From the NCBI RefSeq assembly GCF_004570325.1, contig NZ_SPQO01000019.1:36652-100651 (forward strand): 64,000 bases of DNA, written 5' to 3'. The notes under the pieces were generated by a model. The model was not told where the DNA came from. It made no database searches and was given only the letters and a program-made list of their open reading frames with translations. This stretch comes from Mycobacterium sp. PS03-16 (GTDB taxonomy: Bacteria > Actinomycetota > Actinomycetes > Mycobacteriales > Mycobacteriaceae). Below, one piece after another: positions 38,492 through 48,037 of this stretch. Each line of letters begins with the position of its first letter. Positions within the stretch are counted from its first letter, which is position 1. A program made the position numbers and the translations under genes.

Positions 38492-38671
38492 GTGACTTTC
38501 ACCGAACGCTTGGAGCAGGCCCGCACCAACATCGCCGAGATCTTCGAGGTCACGCGAATCGGCGTCGCGCTGCAGAACCGCGAGATCTCCGCCGAGCAGG
38601 CTTCTGACGCCATCGCTCGACTGGGCGCCAAGCCGATGAGCCGCGACGACCTCGAACTCGCCGCTCACTGA
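38492..38671 (+). CDS. Small unknown protein (59 residues) in the island
   Basis: A complete short frame: GTG 38492 with GAGGAG 5 bases upstream, 60 codons including the stop at 38669-38671. The product begins MTFTERLEQARTNIAE and ends MSRDDLELAAH; it is helical and charged with no signal or membrane segment. The upstream 154 bases hold the divergent promoter region shared with the thiolase. It converges with tctB, only 4 bases away. I do not recognise the family. A promoter, a good ribosome site and a normal codon pattern argue that it is real. Confidence 0.65.
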   Translation: MTFTERLEQARTNIAEIFEVTRIGVALQNREISAEQASDAIARLGAKPMSRDDLELAAH

Positions 38672-38675
38672 CCGC

Positions 38676-39179
38676 TCATCCGAACACCGGAATCTTCGCC
38701 AGGCCTTGCGGCCACTGCAGTTCGGCAAAGGTTCCGAAGAGGTAGAACGCCAGCAGCACCGATGCCACCGAGATGGCCGTGAACCTCGGAGCGGCCTTGG
38801 CATCGAAATGCAGCAGGAGCGTGAGCACCACCGCCGACGCGATCACCATGCCGATCACGTAGGTGGCGGCGACATACGCGACCATCACCGCGAGGTAGAG
38901 AACGCTGATGCCGAGGACCTTCACGGTCAACGCATCGGATGTCGCCTCCGCGGTGGTGGCGTAACTGCGCGTGTCGCCGCGGCTGGTGCGGACGAGCCGC
39001 ACCACCTCCCGGGCCAACAGCATCGACATCAGCACCGTCGCGACGGCGCCGGCGGCCAGTGGTGCATACATAGCGAGCGGATGGAAGCTCAGTGCCTCGT
39101 AGGCGTAGAACACGCTGACGGCCAACAGAAGCGCGCAGAGTGCGACCCGGAACGGGCCCTCGATCACTCGATCATTCAC
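38676..39179 (-). CDS. TTT small permease subunit TctB (system 2)
   Basis: A 167-residue membrane protein with four hydrophobic helices and a polar middle, the standard layout of TctB. It begins with VALCALLLAVSVFYAYEAL and ends with VASVLLAFYLFGTFAELQWP. It overlaps the end of tctA by 4 bases (ATGA), as is common for TTT operons. Unlike systems 1 and 3 here, TctA and TctB are separate proteins. Its receptor is probably the TctC encoded at 42819-43919. Confidence 0.85.
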   Translation of the reverse strand: MNDRVIEGPFRVALCALLLAVSVFYAYEALSFHPLAMYAPLAAGAVATVLMSMLLAREVVRLVRTSRGDTRSYATTAEATSDALTVKVLGISVLYLAVMVAYVAATYVIGMVIASAVVLTLLLHFDAKAAPRFTAISVASVLLAFYLFGTFAELQWPQGLAKIPVFG

Positions 39180-40678
39180 CGCCCGGCCTCACTGTCGAGA
39201 TTCGCCACCGCTTTTGTCCTCCGCATCCGTTGGAACATCGGCACCGCCACCACGACCGCCACGACGACGAGGCCGATGGTGATGACGCCGGGGCGATACA
39301 TCCAATCCGCGCCGTAGCGACTGATCGACAGGTGCAGGTACCGCTCGATGCTGGGCGCCAGCACGAAGCCCACCACCGCCGGGGCCCGCGGGATGTTCGC
39401 GATCTTCATCGCATAACCGAGTACGCCGAGGCCCAGCACGGCCAGCAGGTCGCCGAAGTTCAGCGACGCCTGGTAGGACGCGGCGAAGAACAGGACCAGC
39501 AGGAACGGCGCGAGCAGTTGTCCGGGCACCAGGGTCACCCGAGCGATGTAGCGCGACAGCGAGAAGCAGGTGACGGTGGCCAGTACGTTGGCCAGTACTA
39601 GCGCCCACACGACGAGCATCAGGATGTCGAGGTCCTGCTCGAGCATCGCCGGTCCGGGAGTGAGCCCCAACAGCACTATCCCGCCGAGCATCACGGCCGT
39701 CGACCCGCTCGACGGGATGCCCAAGGTGAACGTCGGAACCATCGATCCACCGTCGACGGAGTTGTTCGCCGCCTCCGGGGCGATCACGCCGCGGATGTCG
39801 CCGCGGCCGAATCTGCTTTTGTCCCTCGCCGTTTGACGGGCCATGGCGTACGCCATCCAGTTCGCCGCGGTTCCGCCGATTCCGGGGATGACGCCGAGAG
39901 TCGTCCCCAGTAGTGAACTTCGGATGACCAGACCCTTGTGCTTGCGCACCTCACTGAAGCCGTCGAAGATGCTGCCCTCGATCTTCTCGGTCTTGGCGAT
40001 CGCGGTGCGATTGACCAACAGTGAGATCACCTCGGGCACGGCGAACAGTCCCATGGTGACGATGACGATCGATACCCCCGAGTACAGGTACAGGGAATCG
40101 AAGGTGTAGCGGTACTCCGGGTAGGCCGGCGCCCCTCCGATCAGACCGATCATGACTCCGAGCACCGCGGCGGCGAACCCGAACAGCGGATCGCCTTTGA
40201 CCAGCGCGCCGACGGTGGCCAGCCCGAGCAGCGCAAACATGAGTAGCTCCGGCGTGCCGATGCCGCCGATCAGCGGCCGCGCCGCGGTGATGACGAACAG
40301 GAAGGACACGGCGCCGATCAGCCCTCCGATCAGCGACGAGGAGAACGACGCGCCCAGCACCCGGGCGGCCTGTCCCTGCCTGGCTAGGGCATGGCCGTCG
40401 AGAATCAATGCCTGCGAGCCGCCCGAACCCGGCACGCCGATGAGCACCGACGAGAAGGTGTCACTCGTGCCACCCACGGCGGCCATGCCCACCAGCATCG
40501 CGATACCGGCCTCGGGCTCCATGCCGAACAGGAACGGGAGCAGCAGCGCCATTCCGGAGCTGCCGCCGAGCCCCGGCAACACGCCGATGACCAGCCCCAC
40601 GGCGACGCCCACCAACAGATAGCCGAGAACCTCGATGGTGAACAGGTTCGCCATCGCGGTGGTGGCGGCGTCAAGCAT
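39176..40678 (-). CDS. TTT large permease subunit TctA (system 2)
   Basis: A 500-residue membrane protein with the TctA signatures GVLPGLGGSSGMALLLPFLF, VLIGVPGSGGSQALILDGHA and, in the second half, GVIPGIGGTAANWMAYAMA. About 10-12 membrane helices are evident. It is the translocation subunit that pairs with TctB in the same operon. Operator C lies 41 bases upstream. It is transcribed divergently from the ferredoxin-fold gene, icd and tctC, so system 2 is split over two opposite operons that share one control region. Confidence 0.88.
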   Translation of the reverse strand: MLDAATTAMANLFTIEVLGYLLVGVAVGLVIGVLPGLGGSSGMALLLPFLFGMEPEAGIAMLVGMAAVGGTSDTFSSVLIGVPGSGGSQALILDGHALARQGQAARVLGASFSSSLIGGLIGAVSFLFVITAARPLIGGIGTPELLMFALLGLATVGALVKGDPLFGFAAAVLGVMIGLIGGAPAYPEYRYTFDSLYLYSGVSIVIVTMGLFAVPEVISLLVNRTAIAKTEKIEGSIFDGFSEVRKHKGLVIRSSLLGTTLGVIPGIGGTAANWMAYAMARQTARDKSRFGRGDIRGVIAPEAANNSVDGGSMVPTFTLGIPSSGSTAVMLGGIVLLGLTPGPAMLEQDLDILMLVVWALVLANVLATVTCFSLSRYIARVTLVPGQLLAPFLLVLFFAASYQASLNFGDLLAVLGLGVLGYAMKIANIPRAPAVVGFVLAPSIERYLHLSISRYGADWMYRPGVITIGLVVVAVVVAVPMFQRMRRTKAVANLDSEAGR

Positions 40679-40718
40679 GGTGCACCCGGACCAAACGAGT
40701 CATTGGGAACGTCCTATC

Positions 40719-40730
40719 AAGTATCCTGAT
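40719..40730 (+). promoter_or_regulatory. Island operator C, tctA / ferredoxin-fold gene divergent promoter
   Basis: AAGTATCCTGAT followed by TATCCCACTT, giving two spaced TATCC half-sites. It lies between the divergent starts at 40678 (minus) and 40809 (plus). Confidence 0.55.
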
Positions 40731-40808
40731 TATCCCACTTGTAAGGAGTGCACCATTAGTTGGTCTCGCCGTCAAGAAGTCGGCCGAGACCTCGCCCGAA
40801 GGAGGACA

Positions 40809-41462
40809 GTGAACACCGAAGCCACGGAGACGCCGAGCGACCAGCGCCTGCTGATCGAGATCCTGGACATCGACGGACCCCTGCGTCCGGAGGTGATCGC
40901 ATGGGTGCGCACGGAAGTCGAACGCCGCTCGTCGAATCCCGATCTCGGCGTCGTCGAACACTGGGTCGCCGTCTCTGACGATTCCGGGGCACTGGGCGAG
41001 GAACGGTCGCGCGTCCTGCTGATGCACCACCCCGTCGCCCCGGTCGGGCAGATCCCGCTCCCTGACACCCCCCCGGATTGGTTGACCATGCGCCACACCT
41101 ACGACGCCGAACCAGTCAGCCGGCTACGCGCCGACGGCCGACCGGAACCCGGCACCGCCAACGGCCTGCGCTTCGTCGCGATGAACTGCGCCGAAGGGGC
41201 AGAGGACGAGTTCCACGCCTGGTACGAGGAAGACCACCTGCCGAAGTTCAGCCACGTGCCCGGCGTCCTCGAGGGCCGTCGGCTGCACTCCCCCAACTCA
41301 CCGCGCAAACATCTGGCTCTCTACTGGCTGGAGGACATCGACATCGTCGGCATCCCCGAATGGAAGGCCGCCGCAGGTACCGAGTGGACCGCCGAGATGC
41401 GCAAGAAGACCTTCGACCGCGACCGGATCAACTTCGTACCGTTCCCCAGCGGTCAGGTATGA
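40809..41462 (+). CDS. Unknown protein, probable dimeric alpha-beta-barrel (EthD-like) domains
   Basis: A 217-residue soluble protein that I do not assign to a known enzyme. The second half has an EthD/antibiotic-monooxygenase-like pattern, [20 protein letters not shown] followed by GRRL and ALYWLEDID, typical of dimeric ferredoxin-fold barrels. The first half ([20 protein letters not shown]) may be a second, degenerate copy. The start is GTG 40809 behind AAGGAGG at a short spacing. Its stop overlaps the icd ATG by 4 bases, so it is co-translated with isocitrate dehydrogenase. A lyase, isomerase or small-molecule-binding role is possible. Confidence 0.65.
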   Translation: MNTEATETPSDQRLLIEILDIDGPLRPEVIAWVRTEVERRSSNPDLGVVEHWVAVSDDSGALGEERSRVLLMHHPVAPVGQIPLPDTPPDWLTMRHTYDAEPVSRLRADGRPEPGTANGLRFVAMNCAEGAEDEFHAWYEEDHLPKFSHVPGVLEGRRLHSPNSPRKHLALYWLEDIDIVGIPEWKAAAGTEWTAEMRKKTFDRDRINFVPFPSGQV

Positions 41463-42682
41463 GCGAGCGGATCACATCACAGCCCGCCGCGATCACCGTC
41501 TCCGGCGACGGGCGCCTCCGCGTTCCGGAGACACCGATCGTGCCGTTCATTCGCGGCGACGGGATCGGTGTGGACATCTGGCCCGCCACACAGGCGGTAC
41601 TCGACGCGGCGCTGGCCAGATCGGGACGTTCCATCGCGTGGAGAGAAGTACTCGCCGGCCGGCGCGCCTTCGACGAGACCGGTGAATGGCTGCCCGAGGA
41701 GACCCTCGACGCGTTCCGTACGCACTTCATCGGGATCAAAGGGCCGCTGACCACACCTGTCGGCGGCGGCATCCGATCCCTCAACGTCGCCCTTCGCCAG
41801 CTGCTCGATCTCTACGCCTGCGTCCGGCCTGTGCGTTACTTCCCCGGCGTGCCGTCTCCGGTCAAGCGTCCGGAGCTGGTCGACATGGTGATCTTCCGCG
41901 AGAACTCCGAGGACATCTACGCCGGTCTCGAGTTCGAGGCGGGCTCCCCTGAAGCCGATCGGTTACGGCAGATGCTCACCGAATTCGGCGGCCCCTGGGG
42001 CGGATTGCACCCGGGCACCGGGATCGGCATCAAGCCCATCTCCGAGAACGGATCGAAGCGGCTCGTACGGGCCGCCCTGGATTTCGCGGTGAGCCATGGG
42101 CGCAAGCGGGTCACCCTGGTGCACAAGGGCAATATCATGAAGTTCACCGAGGGGGCTTTCAAGAACTGGGGCTACGAAGTCGTCGCCGAGGAATACAGCG
42201 ATGTCGCGGTCACCTGGTCAGAGTGCGACGGCGAAGCCGGCGACAAGATCCTGGTGTTGGACTCGATCGCCGACATCGCGTTCCAGCAGGTGCTCACCCG
42301 GCCGTCGGAATGGGACGTCATCGCCACCATGAACCTCAACGGCGACTATCTGTCCGACGCGCTCGCCGCGCAGGTGGGCGGCATCGGCATCGCCCCCGGC
42401 GCGAACATCAACTACCGCACCGGTCATGCGATCTTCGAGGCGACCCACGGCACCGCCCCGAAGTACGCCGGACAGGACAAGGTGAATCCCGGTTCACTCC
42501 TGCTGTCGGGAGTGATGCTGCTCCGGCACCTCGGTTGGCATGAGCCCGCCGACGGCGTGGTGCGGGCGATGGAGGAGACGATCGCCTCCGGCATCGTCAC
42601 CTACGATTTCGCCCGGTTACGCCCCGACGCAACGCAAGTCACAACCTCACAGTTCGCAGAGGCGATCATCGCGCGGCTGTGA
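41459..42682 (+). CDS. icd: NADP-dependent isocitrate dehydrogenase, E. coli Icd type
   Basis: A 407-residue beta-decarboxylating dehydrogenase converting isocitrate to 2-oxoglutarate. It carries the E. coli Icd signatures: [71 protein letters not shown] and [17 protein letters not shown]. The NADP-selecting Lys-Tyr (APKY), the Val in DKVNP, and Tyr/Arg in VTYDFARL are all conserved. Mycobacteria normally have other isocitrate dehydrogenase types (Rv3339c and monomeric Rv0066c), so this looks accessory. The ATG overlaps the upstream gene stop, and tctC system 2 follows. It suggests that the island feeds carbon through isocitrate. Confidence 0.88.
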   Translation: MSERITSQPAAITVSGDGRLRVPETPIVPFIRGDGIGVDIWPATQAVLDAALARSGRSIAWREVLAGRRAFDETGEWLPEETLDAFRTHFIGIKGPLTTPVGGGIRSLNVALRQLLDLYACVRPVRYFPGVPSPVKRPELVDMVIFRENSEDIYAGLEFEAGSPEADRLRQMLTEFGGPWGGLHPGTGIGIKPISENGSKRLVRAALDFAVSHGRKRVTLVHKGNIMKFTEGAFKNWGYEVVAEEYSDVAVTWSECDGEAGDKILVLDSIADIAFQQVLTRPSEWDVIATMNLNGDYLSDALAAQVGGIGIAPGANINYRTGHAIFEATHGTAPKYAGQDKVNPGSLLLSGVMLLRHLGWHEPADGVVRAMEETIASGIVTYDFARLRPDATQVTTSQFAEAIIARL

Positions 42683-42757
42683 CCGGGCACCCGGAGCCGC
42701 GCGCACCCGCCGTGCGCGCGGCTTCTGTCATTTCTCCGCGCCCGTTCGATTGAGGTG

Positions 42758-42778
42758 GTATCAGTAGATTTCTGATAC
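42758..42778. promoter_or_regulatory. Island operator D, upstream of tctC system 2
   Basis: GTATCAG-TAGATTT-CTGATAC is a perfect 7-bp inverted repeat with a 7-base loop, 40 bases before the tctC start. It shares AGTATC/GATACT with the other island elements but has CAG in place of CCT. It is either a variant of the same site or a site for another regulator. Confidence 0.5.
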
Positions 42779-42818
42779 TAATTACCCTGCATTCAGTACC
42801 GAGATCACAAGGAGCGCG

Positions 42819-43919
42819 ATGCCCACTAACCGAACTCTGCTCGCGGTGGCCGCGGTGGCGACGCTGACACTGTCCGCATGTAGCGGCGGGAGCGGCGGCG
42901 GCGCTGACGACGGAGCCTTCTATGCCGGCGAGACCATCGAGCTCATCGCACCGGTGTCCCCCGGTGGGTCCGTCGACGGCGTGGCCCGCCTGTTCGCCAA
43001 GAAACTCTCCGAACACCTCGAAGGCAACCCGACGGTCCAGGTGGTCAACATCGACGGCGGCGGTGGGATTCTGGCCGGCAACGAGTTCGCCAACAAGTAC
43101 CGGCCCGACGGCAAGACGCTGATGCTGATGACGCAGGTCTCCGTGCTGCCGGAGATCCTCGGCATGGACGCGGTCCAGTACGACCTGGCCAACATGACGG
43201 CGGTGTGGGCGGCCAATCGCGGTCAAGCGGTCATGATGGCCAACACGAGCACCGGAATCACCGACGTCAAGCAATTGGCCGACGCGCCAGGCAAACTCAC
43301 CATGGGGACCATCTCCCCGGCCGGCGCAGACCTCCCGTCGGTGGTGAGTCTGGAAGTGCTCGGGCTGCTCAACAACAAGGTCGAGGTCATCAGCGGCTAC
43401 GAGAACGGCGACGCGGTGCGCAATGCATTCATGGCCGGCGAGCTCGATGTCCACTTCGACCGATCGTCCGGCTATGTCAAGGAATTCCAGGGCACCTATC
43501 CGGCCATCTACACCTACGGTGAGACCGACGGACAGGGCAACGTCACCCGGGACCAGGTGGTACCGGACGCTCCCGACGTCGGCGAGGCGTACCGCACCCT
43601 GTTCGGCAAGGAACCCTCCGGCGAAGCGTGGGACGCCTACGTCATGCTGCTGAACATCCTGGGCCGCGGCGGCTACTCGCTGCAGACCCACAAGGAGGCC
43701 CCTCAGGAAGCCGTTCAGGCGCTTGACGCCGGGATCGCCGGCGTCGTCGCCGACGCGGAGTTCACCGAGGAACTCAAGGGTTTCATGGGTCCGTTCCCGA
43801 ACGAGATCACCGGCGACGAAGCCAAGCAATGGGGGGAGAGCGCCTCCGACGTGGACCCCGAGTCGTTGCAGTGGGTGCAGAACTTCCTGTCCACCAACTT
43901 CGACATGAAGTTCAACTGA
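42819..43919 (+). CDS. TTT substrate-binding lipoprotein TctC (system 2)
   Basis: A 366-residue Bug/TctC receptor with lipobox LSAC (Cys at residue 21). Family loops are IELIAPVSPGGSVDGVARLF and NIDGGGGILAGNEFANKY. It differs clearly from the other two receptors in the island, which share motifs with each other, so it probably binds a different acid. It lies after icd and before an SDR, while the matching membrane subunits are on the opposite strand at 38676-40678. The start is ATG 42819 with AAGGAG upstream. Confidence 0.86.
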   Translation: MPTNRTLLAVAAVATLTLSACSGGSGGGADDGAFYAGETIELIAPVSPGGSVDGVARLFAKKLSEHLEGNPTVQVVNIDGGGGILAGNEFANKYRPDGKTLMLMTQVSVLPEILGMDAVQYDLANMTAVWAANRGQAVMMANTSTGITDVKQLADAPGKLTMGTISPAGADLPSVVSLEVLGLLNNKVEVISGYENGDAVRNAFMAGELDVHFDRSSGYVKEFQGTYPAIYTYGETDGQGNVTRDQVVPDAPDVGEAYRTLFGKEPSGEAWDAYVMLLNILGRGGYSLQTHKEAPQEAVQALDAGIAGVVADAEFTEELKGFMGPFPNEITGDEAKQWGESASDVDPESLQWVQNFLSTNFDMKFN

Positions 43920-43933
43920 GAGGACGTGATCTC

Positions 43934-44689
43934 ATGACACCCACACCGGTGGCGGTGGTGACCGGGGCCGCGCGCGGAATCGGCGCGGCGATCGCGTTGC
44001 GGCTCGCCCAGGACGGCCACGCGGTCGCTCTTCTGGACCGCGACGCCGGTTCGTGTGACGAGGTCGCCGACAAGGTGCGTGCCACGGGCGTCGCAGCAGT
44101 GGCTGTGGCAGCGGATGTGTCCGACGAGGATTCGGTCTCGGCGGCGGTGGGCGCCATCGCCGAAGAACTCGGTTCGCCGACCGTACTGGTGAACAACGCC
44201 GGCATCCTGCGGGACAACCTTCTGTTCCGGATGTCCTCCGACGACTGGGACGCGGTGTCCGGGGTACATCTGCGGGGTTCTTTCCTGATGACCAGGGCCG
44301 TCCAGCCGTACATGCGCGAAGCGGGCTTCGGCCGGATCGTCTGCCTGTCATCGACGTCGGCGCTCGGCAACCGCGGCCAGGCCAACTACGCGGCGGCCAA
44401 GGCAGGCCTGCAGGGCTTCGTCAAGACCCTGGCGCTCGAGTTGGGCCCTTCGGGTGTCACCGCGAACGCGGTGGCGCCCGGGTTCATCGTCACCGACATG
44501 ACGCGGGCGACAGCCGAGCGCCTCGGCCAGCCGTTCGAAGAGTTCGAACGGGCGAAGGCGGCTGCCATACCGGTGCGCCGGGGCGGTACCCCGGAGGACG
44601 TCGCACACACGGTCAGTTACCTGGTCGACCAGCGGTCGGGCTTCGTCAACGGACAGGTGATCTACGTGGCCGGCGGGCCGCGTTGTTGA
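43934..44689 (+). CDS. SDR oxidoreductase (FabG-like, island SDR 2)
   Basis: A 251-residue short-chain dehydrogenase. The cofactor site is [22 protein letters not shown] is present, and the catalytic Ser-Tyr-Lys set is in LSSTSALGNRGQANYAAAKAG. It resembles acetoacetyl-CoA/3-oxoacyl reductases of the FabG type. It probably acts as a 3-hydroxyacyl-CoA dehydrogenase in the island. The start is ATG 43934 with GAGAGGA upstream, 14 bases after tctC. A perfect hairpin terminator follows. Confidence 0.82.
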   Translation: MTPTPVAVVTGAARGIGAAIALRLAQDGHAVALLDRDAGSCDEVADKVRATGVAAVAVAADVSDEDSVSAAVGAIAEELGSPTVLVNNAGILRDNLLFRMSSDDWDAVSGVHLRGSFLMTRAVQPYMREAGFGRIVCLSSTSALGNRGQANYAAAKAGLQGFVKTLALELGPSGVTANAVAPGFIVTDMTRATAERLGQPFEEFERAKAAAIPVRRGGTPEDVAHTVSYLVDQRSGFVNGQVIYVAGGPRC

Positions 44690-44702
44690 GCCACTGACAC
44701 AG

Positions 44703-44733
44703 ATCAGCCCCGGGGCGGCGCCCCGGGGCTGAT
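44703..44733. terminator. Bidirectional hairpin terminator
   Basis: ATCAGCCCCGGGGC - GGC - GCCCCGGGGCTGAT is a perfect 14-bp stem with a 3-base loop, placed between the convergent SDR 2 and acyl-CoA dehydrogenase genes. Confidence 0.82.
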
Positions 44734-44753
44734 GTGTTGCTGTCTGTTGCCGG

Positions 44754-45910
<1,157 letters not shown>

Positions 45911-45914
<4 letters not shown>

Positions 45915-46738
45915 CGTCCCTCCCACTGCGGTGTCTCCTTGGCGTTGAAGGCACGGTGGAACTCGGCGTGATCCTTGGTGGTCATCAGTAGCGCCTGGGT
46001 CATCGCGTCGAGCTCCATCGCGGAGGCGATCGGCATGTCGAGCTCGCGGGTGATCAGCGACTTCGTCTGCGAATAGGCCAGATACGGGCCCGTTGCCAAG
46101 CGCTGAGCCAGAGCGGCGACCTCATTGTCGAGGTCTTCGGGTTCGACGAGCTTGGACACCAGACCGTAGCTCTGCGCGGTGGCCGCGTCGATGGTGTCGC
46201 CGAGCATCAGCAGTTCGGTCGCTCGGGTGTAACCGATGGCGCGCGGCAGCAGGTACGCCGCGCCCATGTCACCACCGGACAGTCCCACCTTGGTGAACAG
46301 GAACGCGAACTTGGCCTTGGGCGTGCAGATCCTGAAATCGGACGCCAGCGCCACGACCGAACCGGCGCCGGCGGCGATACCCTGCACCGCGGAGATGATG
46401 GGCAGCGGACATTCCCGCATGGCCCGAATCGCATCGCCGGTCATCTTGGTGAACCCCATCAGATCCCGCGCGTCCATCTTGATCAGCTCGCCGATGATCT
46501 CGTTGACGTCACCGCCGCCGCAGAAACCCTTGCCCTCGCCCTTGATCACCAGCACCCGGGCGCCCTCCATATGCGGCAGCTGACCCAGAAGGTCCCGCAG
46601 GTCGGCGTAGCTCTCGAAGGTGAGCGGATTCATCTTCTCGGGCCGATTCAGGGTCACGGTGGCGACGCCGTCCTCGAGTTCGAACTTGAAGTGTTGCCAC
46701 TTCTGGGTGATGTCCGCTGATGCACGGTACCGCATCAT
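45911..46738 (-). CDS. Crotonase superfamily protein (crotonase 2, non-canonical active site)
   Basis: A 275-residue enoyl-CoA hydratase/isomerase family protein. The oxyanion-hole segment GFCGGGDVNEI is present, but both hydratase Glu positions are replaced: AGAGSVVALASD and FLFTKVGLSGGDMG. An Asp in GGDMG may serve instead, as in some isomerase, hydrolase or synthase members. Simple hydration is therefore unlikely. The start ATG 46738 overlaps the upstream acyl-CoA dehydrogenase stop by 4 bases, and the gene overlaps the GcdH-like gene as well, giving a tightly coupled three-gene operon. Confidence 0.8.
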
Positions 46739-47925
46739 GCACTTCCCTCTCTTCCGGTGATATTGGTATCTGCCTTGGCACGTTGGGATTTCACGAGATG
46801 ACGACCGATGATGGTGCGCTGCACTTCGGAGGCTCCCTCGTAGATCCGGGGTGCCCGGACATCTCGGTACAGCTGCTCCAGTAGGTGGCCGCGTTGCAGG
46901 GCCCGGGCGCCGTGGAGCTGCACCGCGCGGTCGACCACGTACTGCGCGGACTCCGTGGCCTGCAACTTCGCCATGGCCGCCAGGTAGGAGATCTCGCGCG
47001 CGGGACGGCCGCAGTCGTAGGCGGTGGCCGCCGCGTAGACCATCAGCCGGGCAGCGGCGGTTCTGGTAGCCATACCCGCGAGCTGATGTTGAACGCTGGG
47101 CTGATCGGCCAGGTACGCACCGTAGATCTCACGTTCCGTCGCCCACCCCACCGTCGCATCGAGAGCGGCGGAAGCCATGCCCACCGCGAATGCTCCGACG
47201 CTGGGCCGGAACAGGTCGAGCGTGCGCATGGCCACCTTGAACCCTTCTCCCGGTGCTCCGATCATGTCATCGTCGGTCACACGCACGCCGTGGAAGCTCA
47301 GTTCACCCAGGGCGTGGTCGGAGATCATGTCGAGAGGGCGCCCGCTCAAACCGTCGGCATCGCCAGGTACCGCGAACGCCGACACTCCCTTCGCCCCCTC
47401 ACCGCCGGTGCGGGCGAAGACGGTGTAGAAATCGGCATCCGGGGCGTTCGAGATCCAGGTCTTGGACCCGTGTAGCCGCCACGCACCGGGGCCGTCGACG
47501 TCGGCCGACAGGGCCAGGCGCGCGGCGTCCGACCCGGCGCCGGACTCCGACAACGCGAATGCGGCGACCACTTCACCCGAGACCACGCCCGGCATCCACC
47601 GCTCGATGGTTCCGGGCTTGCCGGACTGCAGGATCGGATAACTGCCCAGGCCCTGCAGTGCCAGCGCGGTCTCGGCATGCGTGTCGACGCGCGCGAGCGT
47701 CTCACGCAACAGGCACAGCTGCATGGCGGCCGCGCCCTGCAATGGCTCGTCGGGGGCGCCTCCGAAGAGCGCGCGCAGCAGCCCGGTGTCGCCCAGTGAC
47801 CGGACCAGGTTGCGGTCGACGCGCCCGGCTGCTGCCTCGACGTCGTGCCGCAGCTTGTGGCGGGCGATGTCGTCGACCCGCGCGACGAAAGCAAGCTGGT
47901 CCGGCGTCAGCGCGAACTGATGCAT
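46735..47925 (-). CDS. Acyl-CoA dehydrogenase (island ACAD 2)
   Basis: A 396-residue acyl-CoA dehydrogenase. Typical segments are AFALSESGAGSDAARL, TWISNAPDADFY, and the C-terminal RIYEGASEVQRTIIGRHL, with a Glu at the catalytic position. The substrate is unknown; it could oxidise the primary ring- or chain-acyl-CoA before hydration. ATG 47925 is preferred, with GGAGGACC upstream; a TTG 15 bases earlier is weaker. It is the first gene of the operon ACAD 2 - crotonase 2 - GcdH-like. Operator E lies 53 bases upstream and is shared with the divergent crotonase 3. Confidence 0.84.
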   Translation of the reverse strand: MHQFALTPDQLAFVARVDDIARHKLRHDVEAAAGRVDRNLVRSLGDTGLLRALFGGAPDEPLQGAAAMQLCLLRETLARVDTHAETALALQGLGSYPILQSGKPGTIERWMPGVVSGEVVAAFALSESGAGSDAARLALSADVDGPGAWRLHGSKTWISNAPDADFYTVFARTGGEGAKGVSAFAVPGDADGLSGRPLDMISDHALGELSFHGVRVTDDDMIGAPGEGFKVAMRTLDLFRPSVGAFAVGMASAALDATVGWATEREIYGAYLADQPSVQHQLAGMATRTAAARLMVYAAATAYDCGRPAREISYLAAMAKLQATESAQYVVDRAVQLHGARALQRGHLLEQLYRDVRAPRIYEGASEVQRTIIGRHLVKSQRAKADTNITGREGSA

Positions 47926-47978
47926 TGAGTGGTCCTCCAAACGCAGGCATTCCGTTATGCCAACCGTTTTAGCATAAT

Positions 47979-47990
47979 AAGTACCCTAAT
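47979..47990 (+). promoter_or_regulatory. Island operator E, ACAD 2 / crotonase 3 divergent promoter
   Basis: AAGTACCCTAAT followed by ACTACC, one base different from the core AAGTATCCTAAT. It is centred between divergent starts at 47925 (minus) and 48038 (plus). Confidence 0.5.
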
Positions 47991-48037
47991 ACTACCGTTA
48001 GTCTCACCGGCGGCGGGAACGACAGGAACGGAGCCTC

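Noticed and set aside
41459..42682. Tartrate or isopropylmalate dehydrogenase instead of isocitrate dehydrogenase
   Set aside because: The Ser-containing substrate loop [13 protein letters not shown] and the NADP motifs are those of E. coli Icd, not of the LeuB or TtuC groups.
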